From positions 2,418,001-2,482,000 of the forward strand of contig JAHQRK010000012.1 in the NCBI GenBank assembly GCA_019828595.1: a DNA stretch of 64,000 nucleotides. The letters run 5' to 3'. The notes under the pieces were generated by a model. That model ran no database searches. It was given only the letters and a program-made list of their open reading frames with translations, and was not told the origin of the DNA. Both the position numbers and the translations under genes were made by a program. Shown here piece after piece: positions 46,476 through 56,713 of the stretch (the stretch's first letter is position 1; every line of letters starts with the position of its first letter). This DNA comes from Aphanomyces cochlioides. Lineage: Eukaryota; Oomycota; Saprolegniomycetes; Saprolegniales; Verrucalvaceae.

Positions 46476-49400
46476 TTAGCGCATGCCGAGACGTTGTCGA
46501 TGCATTTCAAAGACTTCATGGGTTTGAACTTTCGTGAAGATGTCAGCGATCTGATCTTTCGTGCCTATGTATTGTAGGTTCACCATGTTTTCTTCCACAA
46601 GATCCCTCAAGAAGTGGAAACGCAGTCGAATATGTTTCGTGCGGCTGTGAGTCGCTGTTGCTTTTGCGACTTGCATGGCGCTTTGGTTGTCAACAAACAT
46701 GTCGATCGATAAGTTGATCTTGACTTTCATTTCTTGAAGGAGCTCGTGCAACCAGATCAGGTTCTTTGCGCTTTCGGCCGCGGCAATGAACTCTACTTCG
46801 GTGGTGCTTTGGCCGACGAGACTCTGCTTTCTTGACATGTACGTGATTGCACCTTCAGCCATGATAATGGTTGACCCAGTGATAGACTTGCTGTCATGTT
46901 TGTCATTCGCAAAATCGGCGTCGCTGTACACTTTGGGTTTCGCGCTTGCTCGCCCATTGTACATGATACCCAGCTCTCTGGTTCCTTTGAGGTATTTCAA
47001 GACGCGCTTTGCCATTTTCCAATGACTTGCATTGTAGTCATGGTTGTGAGACGACAGGAAACGCACGGCGAAGGCTATGTCTGGCCTGGTGGCGCTGACA
47101 AGATACTGCAGTGCCCCCGTCAGGCTCCGGTATGGCAGATTGTCGTGCTTGTCGCTCACTTCCGTGTCTGCTGGTAGACCTTGTACTTGTGGCGTCGGCA
47201 CAGTATCGCAGTCTTGCATGTGGAACTTCACGAGCAGCTCGTCGACGAACGTGCTTTGTGATATCTCACCGTACGTGCGCCGCGGTCTCTTTGGATTCTC
47301 ATCCCAAGTAGGAACTCGAGCTCGCCTTTGTCGGTCATCTCAAACGTGTGCGTCAGGGGTTGCCGAATGGCATGCAGAGTCTTCTTGCAACTTGTCGCGA
47401 TGACAATGTCGTCGACGTACACAGCAAGGTAAGTGATCTTCCTGCTTTCTGAGTTCACCATTACGTAGATGCATTGTTCTTTGTGGCATCGCTTGAAGCC
47501 CATTGCCTAAAGGCAGTTATTGAGTTTCTTGTTCCACTGACGCGGCGCTTGTTTAAGCCCGTATATGGACTTGTTGAGCTTGCACACCAGGTTGGTCTTC
47601 CCCTCGACTTGATATCTCTCAGGCTGGTCCGTGTAGATGTCTTCGTCAAGATCGCCGTTCAGAAACGCTGTTTTGACGTCAAGCTGCGCTGTCTCTAAGT
47701 CGAGAGTAGCGACCAGCGCACACAACAGTCGGAGAGAGTCAAGGCGAAGTACAGGTGTGTACGTGTCCGTAAAGTCAACCCCGGCAATTTGAAGATACCC
47801 CTTTAGGCAGAGACGTGCTTTGAAGCGCTCAAGAGATCCGTCGGCGTGGTACTTCGCTTTCCAAACCCACTTGCACTTCAGCGCTTTGCGGCCCGCCGGG
47901 AGAGGTACGAGTTCCCACACGTTGTTGGCTAGCATGGCTTGATATTCAGCGTTAGTTGCTTCGATCCATTCGCTGCGATAGGCGCTTTTGTCGACATCCT
48001 TGAAGGTTTGTGGTTCGACAGGCTTGGTGGTCACGTTGTTGACTTCATAGATCTTTGGCTTTTTGATCGTGCGGGTAGACTTCCGAGTCGCTACTCGCTT
48101 TCTGTCCTCGAGACTGGTTTCGGCAGCTTCGGCTGCAGTCCTTGGGTGTTGGTTCCTCGGGTATTTGTTCCTCGGGTATTTGTTCCTCGGGTATTTGTTC
48201 CTCGGGTATTTGTTCCTCGTCTTCGTTGATGTTGAATCTAGCATTGTAGAGCTCGTCGTCCATGGCGAGTCTGCCCGTGGAGTCATGAGATGTAGCCGAT
48301 GAACACGCATGGTACCGCTGGGTTGGCCAAATTGGACGCGCGCTCGGCCTTTGGCACATACTAGTACATGTAAGCAAGGCACCCGAATGTTTTCAGCATG
48401 TGCAGTCTGCTAGGCTTTGCAAACAAGACTTTGTATGGTGTCCTTTGGTTCAAGAACTCTTGCGGCGTGTTGTTGTACACATGCACAACGTGATCAAGTG
48501 CATACCTCCACAGTTGTGCTGGTAGCCCACTCATTGTCATGTATACTCCGACTTTGTTGAATAGGTATTCGTTGGTCTTCTCAGCCAAGTGGTTTTCTTC
48601 GGGTATGTGTGCATTTGTGAACTTCCTCTGGCTGTGCATGCCGCTCGAAAGCTGGCGCTTGTGTACTCGCCACCGCCGTCTGAGTATATATTGCTGATAC
48701 GTGAGTCGCGTCGTCGATTGTCCAGTTCTGACGTCAGTTCGTCTAGGTGGAGAATGGCCTCATCCATGGACTTGAGCAGACGAGCGAAGATGAACCTCGA
48801 CGTATGGTCAGTGAAAACGCTCGTGTATCGTTGCCCATGAATTGTCTTAGGTGTGATGGGTCCGCACAATTCTGCGCTCAAACTTTCGAGAGGCAGGGGA
48901 GCGACGAAGTGGTTTTGGTTTCTGTACGACATTCGTTTCGCTTGGCCTTGCAGGCAACCATCACACTTGCGTTCAGAGGTAGTCAAGTCTTCTTCCTTGT
49001 CGATAATGGGTTTGATGTTCTTAGCGACTTGATCATAACTTGCATGATTGAGCTTGTTGTGCCAGCGAATCAACTTGTCGTCCGTCTTGACTGCATTGAC
49101 TTGTAGTTTGGTTCATCGTCGTCAGATCCCGATGGCGCTTTCTTGGGGAAGGCTTTCTTAAAGGCGACCTTGGAGGTACCAACTTTCTTTGGTCTCGCCC
49201 CCTTACCCCTCTTCTCGTGGTAGTTTGGATCGAAGTCGGCATGGTCTTGTGCAACGTGATCACCCTTCTTCCGGCAGATGAAGCACCATTTTCCTTCAGT
49301 GTGGTCGACGTTGCTCATGGTATTCAATCTGGTCTTCAACGCATTAATCTCATGAGTGATGTTAGCCAAGTTGCTAGTCGCTTTTGGCTTCTTGAAGTCG

Positions 49401-50204
49401 CGGTCCCGGTTTTGATGGTACGGTCGAGTGCGCTTACGCTCCTTGCGCTTCTCTTCTTCATTCAGGAGGGCACTGATGAGTGTATTTAGGCTGATTTCTT
49501 GCGCTGGTGTCGGCTTCAGATGATTGATGAAGGCGTTGAAGTTGTCAGGACCATCGTTTGGAAGGGTAACCAGGATCCATTCAACCGTCTCGCTTTCGCT
49601 GATCTTCTTTCCCATGTCGTTTAGGTCTCGGATGATCGCGCGGGTCTTCGTAATGTGCTTCAACATATCCATCTTGGGATCGTATTTCAGTTCACACAAG
49701 CGACGAAGCACATAAATGGTATTTGACCATTCTTTCTTCTCATAATTGTCGATTAGAGTTTGCCACATTTCTGCAGGAGTCTTGTCTTCGCGGATATATC
49801 ATATCGAAGACTTCGTCCGAGAGGGAGGTTTGGTGGTAGGATCTCGCGAGATTCGCCTTGTCTGAGAACTCAGCCACTTGTTGTTGCGTAGCATTCTCAT
49901 CCAAGGTGTCGCTTCCACAGATTATCCCCCAGATGTGTCGAAGCTGGCAGACGCCTTGGAACTTGGCTTTGAAGGTAGAGAAGTTCTTTCCATCGAATCT
50001 GACTTTGCGCAACAGATCCTTCGCTTCAGCTTCCGTTGTTGTTGAGGCGGATTTCGCTGCGCCCGATTGGGCTCGCATCAGTTCAATGTCTTTCTTCTGT
50101 TGATCCAGGAGCCTCTTGAGTTCTCCAAGTTCAGTTGACATTATTTCCATGGCTCCGGCTTGTTCAAGTTCGGACATGGCGGGGGAGGACGGTAGTAGTG
50201 ACAT
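46476..50204 (-). pseudogene. Copia gag-pol polyprotein, broken
   Basis: In order from ATG 50204: gag (MSLLPSSPAMSELEQ; NTIYVLRRLCELKYDPKMDM), zinc knuckle CFICRKKGDHVAQDH, integrase with HNKLNHASYDQ...CDGCLQGQ and CGPITPKTIHG, a linker with 15-nt repeats, reverse transcriptase (FKARLCLKGYLQIAGVDFTD; LDVKTAFLNGDLDEDI; YGLKQAPRQW; YVDDIVIA) and RNase H (VYSDADFANDKHDSKSITGS; EFIAAAESAKNLIWL; KHIRLRFHFLRDL). Between the knuckle and the integrase no aspartic protease is found: the gag ORF runs straight into the integrase zinc region (49070). Defects: frameshifts near 49780, 49072, 48600 and 48140, a TAG near 48363, and a stop near 47506. Confidence 0.9.
48153..48219. repeat. 15-bp tandem repeat in the copia linker
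   Basis: TTCCTCGGGTATTTG repeats four times perfectly plus 7 bp. In the minus-strand frames it encodes EEQIP or RNKYP repeats between the integrase and reverse transcriptase. The unit is a multiple of three, so copy number can change without frame loss. Confidence 0.9.
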
Positions 50205-50217
50205 GCTTCAGGGCGTA

Positions 50218-50229
50218 CGGCTGTTAACC
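50218..50229 (-). other. Primer-binding site matching half tRNA-Asn
   Basis: Directly inside the 5' LTR the minus strand reads GGTTAACAGCCG. This is complementary to CGGCTGTTAACC, the anticodon arm found in many eukaryotic tRNA-Asn(GUU), rather than to a tRNA 3' CCA end. Copia elements of Drosophila and Ty5 are known to prime from a cleaved anticodon-loop fragment of initiator tRNA-Met. The tRNA-Asn match is an inference from a 12-nt identity. Confidence 0.5.
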
Positions 50230-50384
50230 TTACAGAAAGCTTTAAACACAGGAGAGTAAATTCAAGTATTCTCGTTAATCTGAGGTCCTGAACATTGCCT
50301 CCAGAGCCAGTCGATTCAGAGTATGGGCAAGAAAATCGTGTAGGCATCTGATTGGTCAAAATTAGATATTGCCCACCATTGTAA
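50230..50384 (-). repeat. 5' LTR of the copia element
   Basis: 155 bp, the upstream LTR in the element's minus-strand direction; flanked on the right by the target duplication ATTTT (50385-50389). Confidence 0.92.
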
Positions 50385-50857
50385 ATTTTTAGATGCAGCG
50401 CACGCCAAGCAATAGTTGAATAGTCACTATGAACCATTACGTAGAACATCATGATGATTATGTCGTTCATGGATGTATCAATGGTGCTGCCGTGTGAAAT
50501 CTAAGCTTCGGGAGCTTTACAGGTGATATTCTTAAAGGGATTACTCAAAGCTCACTCGAATGGCATAAATATTAGCTAAGGTCGTAGCTTTGTTACTGCT
50601 GTGCACACAAGAACAGCGTTTCTCCGTAGTTTTGTCGTCTATTTGGCACTTAAGCCAGGAAAAAACCTCGAATGTCAAAATCCTATAAATTGATTGTGTG
50701 GGGCTCTGCCCTACAAAATCCACAGAAATTGGAAATTGTATATGCTCTTGAAAATGTATGAAAAGACTGACACAATTTTTTTGATTTTCTTGAAAATATG
50801 GGACAATTTGTCCCACAAATGCTCTAAAACTCGATAAAATTGCTCACAATTCCGGAG

Positions 50858-51103
50858 AATGACTATTTCCCCCATTTTGGCTATCCCCCCCCAAAAATTT
50901 ATTTTTGATACATTTTTTGCCCTGGCTTCCCAACAATCAACTGCCATTTATGAGCCCTTAACTACTGCAAACACTTAAAATGTGCCAAAGTTATGGGCGT
51001 CATCGCGGGAGCTCACGGCCATGCCCCTAAGTGTCGGAAATGCTGGGCAAAAATGTATCAAAAATTAATTTGGGGGGTAGCCAAAATGGGGGGAATAGTC
51101 ATT
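50858..51103. mobile_element. 246-bp MITE-like element with about 60-bp terminal inverted repeats
   Basis: The left arm (about 50858-50920) and right arm (about 51040-51103) are complementary: AATGACTATT, C-run, ATTTTGGCTA, C-run, then TTTTTGATACATTTTT and GCCC. About 120 bp of unrelated sequence separate them. No coding capacity. The arms differ mainly in homopolymer lengths. No clear target duplication was found next to it. The flanking stretch 50390-50857 has no supported gene. Confidence 0.8.
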
Positions 51104-51136
51104 TCCTAGTTTTATTCAATACGAATGCTGCGGGTG

Positions 51137-51439
51137 TTAAAATTTGACAGTGAAGTTGAGGAGCTCGATGTCGCAAACTGATTTTCTGCCGCTTTGCAAG
51201 TAACAACAAGAATTAGAGCGCCCGTCGAAGGGCACACAACAACTTCCTTTGTCACCAGGTCGACAAGCAGACTGAACTTGCACAGGAAATTCGACTCGAA
51301 ATGTTGTCTGAGAAACTTCGTTGATGACTGAGGCAACTCGTTGAAGTTGTTCCTTCAAAGCCATCACTTTTGGATGATAGTGCGTGATGGTCTTCGATTT
51401 AATTTTATTGGCAAATATATGTTCAACACTAGACATCAT
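51137..51439 (-). CDS. Hypothetical ORF, 100 aa
   Basis: ATG 51439 (MMSSVEHIFANKIKSKTITH); contains KVMALKEQLQRVASVINEVS and a cysteine-rich part (CCVPFDGRSNSCCY). On the other strand just upstream, the frame at 51384-51674 contains a similar phrase (SSCCPMEGTQ), suggesting a small inverted duplication. No family recognised; it may be a remnant inside the repeat island. Confidence 0.25.
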   Translation of the reverse strand: MMSSVEHIFANKIKSKTITHYHPKVMALKEQLQRVASVINEVSQTTFRVEFPVQVQSACRPGDKGSCCVPFDGRSNSCCYLQSGRKSVCDIELLNFTVKF

Positions 51440-51689
51440 GATTGGTCAATCCATTTTCACCAATTCAAATAAACCACTTTGGTCAACGACAAAATCAAGT
51501 TGCTGCCCGATGGAAGGCACGCAGATAACGACGGAAAAGTTCGTCACAGTAGTACCTCAGGTTATATGGGAATTTGTATATGAACCCATTTTGTATTTTA
51601 ATAAAATTAGAGTTTGTCTCTCTCTTGAGCAGCAAACACCTAAGGTCCATTGGTCGTTAATTAGCACCTTTTAGCCAATCAAGCTGTAT

Positions 51690-52026
51690 TGGGAAATATC
51701 GATTTTGCACGTGGGTGTCGATACGTGGTTAACCAGCGTTGGTCATGCTCAGGATCATTTCTAATGGCCCATAGATTGCAGAAGTATGTGTCTTCTTGTA
51801 ATAGAGCACTATCTTTAAACTAAGTGTTTGCTGTTTCTCAGGAGTACCTGGGGGTGTGGTCAAGTAGTTCGGGTATTCGCTGACTTCGATTAGTTTGGCA
51901 CGCGGGAAACATCATCATGGGTCCATGTCCTCTAAGGCTAATACAGTCCAACTGCGCCTAAGGTGAGAATTATCTCACCCGATCATTACCAAGCTTTAAT
52001 AAAAACGTTCAGAATGTGCTCTATTA
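51690..52026. repeat. End region of pogo-like element, copy 1
   Basis: No gene. The stretch about 51830-52020 (TTCGCTGACTTCGAT...GTTTGGCACGCGGGAAACAT, then CCTCTAAGGCTAATACAGTC and AGAATTATCTCACCCGA) is repeated in inverted orientation on both sides of the Merlin element at 56.6-56.7 and 58.2-58.3 kb. It lies downstream of the pogo-like transposase end in both places. Confidence 0.75.
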
Positions 52027-53255
52027 CTAAAGTTCATATGCTTGAGGAATAGCTTTAAAAAACGACTTAACTATGGTGTCTTCGGTCAAAGAATTCCATT
52101 CTTTAATTGTTCGCTTGATCATCGCGATACGCTTTTCCGCAGATGTCTTGACTGGTGCCTCCCTCAACCAAAGTGAGCGCATTTTGGCTTTCAGTGGGCC
52201 CATGACCCCAACATCCAAGGGTTGACATACGCTGGTGGAGTTGGGAGGCAATGCTTCGAGGCTGGCACACAGGTCTAGGCAGATAGTTTCAACAGAAGCA
52301 TGACTCACATGACATGCAAGATTGTCAGCCAGAATCACAGACGGTGTCTCAGCAACCAGCTCATTCTTCAAAAGATACTGAAGGTAGATCTGCCTGACTC
52401 TTTCGTCCATCCACGCCTCCTCCTGAACGGCGTACATATGACCGTCAGGATAGGAGGGGACTTCATCAGCTTCGATCTTGCCGCCAGGTTTACCGTGGAC
52501 AATGAACAAAATCGGCAGCCTATACATAACATAAGAGACATTATATCTCTTTCTTACCATCAGCGCGTATGGTCAAAACAGCGGTCAGTCGGTCAGAATG
52601 TTTCTCTGACTTATCAACTATTGACGACCCCCCACTTCAGCCCAGATCCGTCGGGGGGGTATATCATAGTAGTTGCCAGTTTCATCCACGTTCAGGATTT
52701 CACATGCCTTGTAGTCAGAGTATTTTGATTGACGAGCAAACGACCGATGCGTCTCGTCGAGCTCCTGCTGGCGAGCACGAGATACACAAGCAACACGTTG
52801 GGAGAAGCCGTGTCGATGGGTACATCGTTGACATAAGCGCATAAGCGTGTTATAGCCACTAACGTCGTCTTTCTTCATGGCTATGTATCGGTCAAGCCAG
52901 CTGCCATGGTGGGTCTTAATCCACGTTATCATGTGAGCCGTGGTGAGAATATGCTCTTCACGTAGAACATCTTTCATGAATGTGACAAGCTCGTTGCCAA
53001 AAGGTATGGACTCGACTTCTCCTTGTCCACCAAGCGACTTTTACTTAGCCGTTGCATGACAGTTCATATAAGTTGAGGCCTTTGTAAGCCAGCCAGAGAA
53101 AGTCTATCGTGGTATATCTTGCTCGCGACAGAACTGTTTGATGTTGGGAATGGAAAAAGTTCAAGCAGTCGGATACGATCGCGAACGAAATAACGCCGAT
53201 TTTGTCGAGATAAAAGTCTTGTTGCACGTTTAACGATACTCTTTTCTTCAGACAT
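52027..53255 (-). pseudogene. pogo-like DDE transposase, copy 1, inactivated
   Basis: Segments in order: MSEEKSIVKRATRLLSRQNR, an HTH region (NIKQFCREQDIP), then a CENP-B/DDE part: THHGSWLDRYIAMKKDDVSG, NVDETGNYYDIPPRRIWAEV (first catalytic Asp), LPILFIVHGKPGGKIEADEV, VILADNLACHVS (second Asp) and PPNSTSVCQPLDVGVMGPLK (third position), ending IPQAYEL. This is the order of pogo/Tigger DDE endonucleases. Defects: a TAG and a TAA in the HTH region (near 53095 and 53045), and a frameshift in a run of six G (52628-52633). A 38-nt intron (GTAAGAAAGAG...TATAG) lies before LPILFIV. Confidence 0.85.
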
Positions 53256-53826
53256 GATGACTGCATCATGGAGGGTCTCTTCGACAATGTATTGGTCGGC
53301 GCAAGACTTGGAGCAGCAGGCAGCGTCATATGGAGGCTAGACAAGAACAGACGCAAAGTATTCATTCGAGCATTGATGGTGGGCTGAGCCCCCACACATC
53401 AGGCACGGCCACAGCAAAAGGACAGCCAGGAAGCTCGCAAAGCATGGTGCAAGTTGTGAAGTGTCATGGCGAGAGTTCTGTGGTAAGAAAAGTGTATATC
53501 GCTGAATAGCCAATGAAATGGCACAGTTTGTCACTTCGAGAGCCAATCACAGAGTATTGCCCAGTTTTACTCTTTTATGATTGGCGGGATTTCTCTCTAC
53601 AATGATTGGATAATATGGTCACCAAATTTAAGTTTACCCCGGAAAATGAATATTATTAAAAAATAGGTAGTACTACTGTGACGAACTTTTCCGTCGTTAT
53701 CTGTATTGTGGCGATGACCATTTATTGCATAGTGGTAGGATCGCGATACGTCGCAAAATTGAAGGCATAATGAGCGCAACTAAATACATCCGACGTTGTC
53801 TCCTCCGTCTACTCTGCAAGTTCCGC
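53256..53826. other. CCAAT-rich non-coding stretch
   Basis: No supported gene. Between 53510 and 53610 there are four CCAAT/ATTGG boxes (AGCCAATGAAA, AGCCAATCACAG, TGATTGGCGG, TGATTGGATAA), a density like that of the promoters in the gene-rich part. It may be the promoter of the pogo-like copy or of a lost gene. Confidence 0.35.
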
Positions 53827-54096
53827 CTAGTGCAGCCGTTTTCCTGACGTCAGCTCCAAAAGTTCGTCAGAATTGTCATTGTCGCGTTTAGTTTCTCTAC
53901 CTACTATTGTGAAACATGATAACTTGAATGAATACGGAAACTTACACGGAATGCCGAGTCGCGATCGAGTTTTATTGAAATGCGCGCGGAAAACGGTCAA
54001 GACAAACGGTTGAAAAGCTTCGTATTGTTCAAAAACCGACTTGGATGTGTCTGTCGGCTTAATCAAGCCGTCCTTGAACAGCTTTTCCAACAACAA
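53827..54096 (-). CDS. Small hypothetical protein
   Basis: The frame LEKLFKDGLIKPTDTSKSVF...FQPFVLTVFRAHFNKTRSRL looks coding. A GTAAGTTTCC...CACAATAG intron within it would fuse this to GRETKRDNDNSDELLELTSG, ending at 53827. No ATG lies at the ORF start (TTG at 54096), so the 5' end is uncertain and an upstream exon may exist. Function unknown; the stretch 54340-54780 to its right is AT-rich and empty. Confidence 0.4.
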   Translation of the reverse strand: MLLEKLFKDGLIKPTDTSKSVFEQYEAFQPFVLTVFRAHFNKTRSRLGIPCKFPYSFKLSCFTIVGRETKRDNDNSDELLELTSGKRLH

Positions 54097-54781
54097 TCGT
54101 TCATCACAGCCCTTTCGTCACACGTTCGTACTTGTCATTGTCAAAAAGTTGGAAAATGAGACTTCCTTTCAAAATGAAACCTTATGTCCAATTTTTACAT
54201 TTCATGATACTAAAAGAAAATCTAGTACTGTAGAGAAAAAAGGCGCACCGTGTCCAGAAAAACATCTTATGTATCCGGAATATCATCCTGTTTTGAAACA
54301 AAATCCGATTTGTTTCGAAAGAAAATCAAGTTCTTAATTTATGTATAAATCGTTTTTGAACCATTTCAGAAAAATTACCCATGTTTAAAGAAAAATTTCT
54401 CGAAAAGTTTTGGACGAAACTAGAAAAAGAAAACGAAACAAACAAAACAAAGACCTTCTGTTCCCAGGCCAACTTGAAGATTTAGGTTAGAATCAAGGAC
54501 TCGCGCAATTTCGCTCGTCGAAAATATCGGGTTTCACGCAGTTTCGCCCCATGAGTATCCTTAACTTAACTTATGATCTCCAAAAAGAATCAATTTTTCA
54601 AATGCATTCACAATCGATACAAAATGATACTGCTGGCTCTATTCTGACGCCAGTCAAGTACTGTACATTAGTTTACGACAACAATTAAAATAAATATCAC
54701 TATTATACGTCAAATTGTATACTTATTAATATCTAAATACAACCAAGTCTTGAGAAGTCTGCACACATCGCATTTTCAAAA

Positions 54782-55057
54782 ATGACATCGGATGCGTTGT
54801 ATTGGCATGGATGCCAATTGACGCAGTGTCGCCTTGAGGGGAGTTTCAATGTAGGCCTACGCCGCTTCCGTGAAATGTTTGGGACGTCCCCAGCCTGTTG
54901 CGGTCAGGTGTGGGAGATGTCCCGCAGTGTGCGACCACCCAACACGATCCCTACACATCTGCTATGGGCCTTGATGTTTCTTAAGACCTATGCTACCTAC
55001 GGCGAATATCATGCGCTTACGGGCGCCGACGAGAAAACTTTCCGCAAATGGTGCTAA
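54782..55057 (+). pseudogene. Harbinger-like transposase N-terminal fragment
   Basis: ATG 54782; VGLRRFREMFGTSPACCGQV, TIPTHLLWALMFLKTYATYG and EYHALTGADEKTFRKWC form the HTH-type N-terminal region typical of Tnp4/PIF-Harbinger-like transposases in oomycetes. It stops directly after KWC, where the protein should continue into the catalytic domain; no DDE part follows. A truncated remnant. Confidence 0.6.
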
Positions 55058-55222
55058 ATCTGAGTGAACATGTCCACGTCGAGATCGAAACATTTATTGC
55101 CAGCAAGCAGATGAAAGTGAAGTCGAAACCAACCGCACCCTACGGAAAATATCTATCATGAAACGAAATAGATTAGCTAGACTTATTGACTAAGGTCGGT
55201 TATTGACTAAGCTCGCTCTATT

Positions 55223-56178
55223 CTACTCGTGTTGTTTGTTTTGATTTTGCGTTGTGAGATAGTTGACTAGCTTTGTCAGAGTTTCGTTTTGGGATTTGAT
55301 GGCTGTCATAAGATCATCCATTGTGGCAACGCTTTGTGACGCATTGGGCACCTGATGTTTGGTGGTACAGCAGCCATTGATTGTCCCAGAAATACAAAGC
55401 CTTCTTTGATAGCCATCAAACCAGCCTCGAGTGCTTCCCCTTGCCCTCTTGGTCTTGCTTGTTTCAATTCCTTCTTGGCCCTCTTTGAGCTTGATCGATG
55501 CTGAATAGTTTCGCCTTGATCTTGATTATCAACAGTAGTTGATGAGTCTAGCACACGGTATACAATTTCTCTGCACTTGTTAATCTATAGATATTACCTT
55601 GGTTATATTCTTGTTCATGTTGCGAATCAAAGTCCTCCTCACTAAGGTCGTCCGTAGTCATTAATGGTTCGCGCTGGTATCCTCGCTTTGACCCCCAATA
55701 TTCTTGCATGATGCCAAAATGTAGAGGTGGCGTCTCTTTTACTAAATTTCCAGTCGGACTTGGATTTGCTGGATTGTACAATGACCATGACGCTTTCATT
55801 TTTGCAAACTATGCCACGTTGAGTGATCTTTCTGAGACATAGAATGTATAATGCACCTTATCTTGGATCTGCCCGACGGTGAAGGTACGTTCCATAGCCA
55901 CGCCGAGCTCGGCTGCCAACATGACGTATGCTACTTGCTTTTCGGCGTTCGTCTTACAGTCAACCGCTCGGTGATATGCGAGTCGTATCGTAGGGAGAAC
56001 AACTTTGCCACACTATTGTCGCACCACAAACTTGGAGTCGCCTTCCTTTGGCGCTTGGTCTTGGGTTTGACCGTTGTGTCCAAATCTACTACAGACGATA
56101 TTACGATAGAATTTGATATCCTCTACCTCCTGGCTGGCCGAAAGGCACGTCGTCGTCATCGTCTTGGTGCTGACTCAT
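55223..56178 (-). pseudogene. Myb/SANT-like accessory ORF of a Harbinger-type element
   Basis: Starts MSQHQDDDDDVPFGQPG at 56178. A trihelix/Myb-SANT-like region follows (KRQRKATPSLWCDNSVAKLF, SLRYDSHITERL, NAEKQVAYVMLAAELGVAME), then SWSLYNPANPSPTGN, an acidic stretch, SSSKRAKKELKQARPRGQGE and a coiled tail (MDDLMTAIKSQNETLTKLVN) ending at 55223. Introns are recognisable at 56128-56091 and 55600-55553. A one-base shift near 55350 separates the last part. In PIF/Harbinger elements such a protein acts with the transposase, whose fragment lies 0.2 kb to the left in opposite orientation. Confidence 0.55.
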
Positions 56179-56352
56179 GGTCTGCTACTCTCAAACTGAC
56201 TTGCGAAGCAGAGATGCTTGTTTCAAAGCAGAGATGAGCCGTGTCTGCCTGAAACGTGAAACCAGGCAAGGATGGCAACCGGACTACGGATCATTTTGTT
56301 CAATTAAAATCATTTCATCCATGCCTGATATTTAAAAGCAGAGACGAAATTC

Positions 56353-56619
56353 TTGCGCGACCAGACCCTTAATCGCCGAGAGGGGAAAAATTCCGCCAAT
56401 GTGTATGCAAAGAAAATTGGGGATAACATTTTGATTGGAAGAACAAATGACACAAATCTAAGCAATCTTATTGGTTATTGGGTAATACAGTTTTCCACGC
56501 AAATTCATCGCACCATCAAGGCGTGGGATGTATTGCCCAAAGATGTTGTCATGATGTCATTTTTTAAAGCTACTGTATTCCTCAAGTATTTGAGTTTTAG
56601 TAATGATATGGAATTCTGA
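56353..56619 (+). pseudogene. pogo-like transposase C-terminal remnant, copy 2
   Basis: The end HRTIKAWDVLPKDVVMMSFF matches the end of copy 1 (RTIKEWNSLTEDTIVKSFFK) in position and spacing. The preceding part is degraded. Downstream non-coding sequence (TTGGTAATGGTCGAGTGAGA..., CAGTTGGACTGTATTAGCC) also matches copy 1. The Merlin element begins 95 bp later and splits this copy's end. Confidence 0.7.
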
Positions 56620-56713
56620 ACTTTTATTACAGCTTGGTAATGGTCGAGTGAGATAATTCTTACCTTAGTTCGAATTAGACACAGTTGGACTGTATTAGCC
56701 TTAGAGGACAGGG

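Larger units (their letters stand above)
45485..50384 (-). mobile_element. Ty1/copia-like LTR retrotransposon, complete ends, defective body
   Basis: 4900 bp, read on the minus strand. LTRs at 50230-50384 (5') and 45485-45641 (3') start TTACAATGG and end TTTCTGTAA. The 5-bp target duplication ATTTT (45480-45484 and 50385-50389) is exact. A purine tract CAGGGGAAG directly precedes the 3' LTR. Gene order gag, integrase, reverse transcriptase, RNase H is that of copia elements. The protease is absent, and the body holds several frameshifts and stops, so this copy cannot move on its own. The two LTRs differ by a few bases and one 2-nt indel, implying a fairly recent insertion. Confidence 0.92.

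Noticed and set aside
47939..48302. Plus-strand ORF with FLGYLFLGYLFLGY repeats resembling a membrane protein
   Set aside because: It is the antisense reading of the 15-bp tandem repeat in the copia linker.
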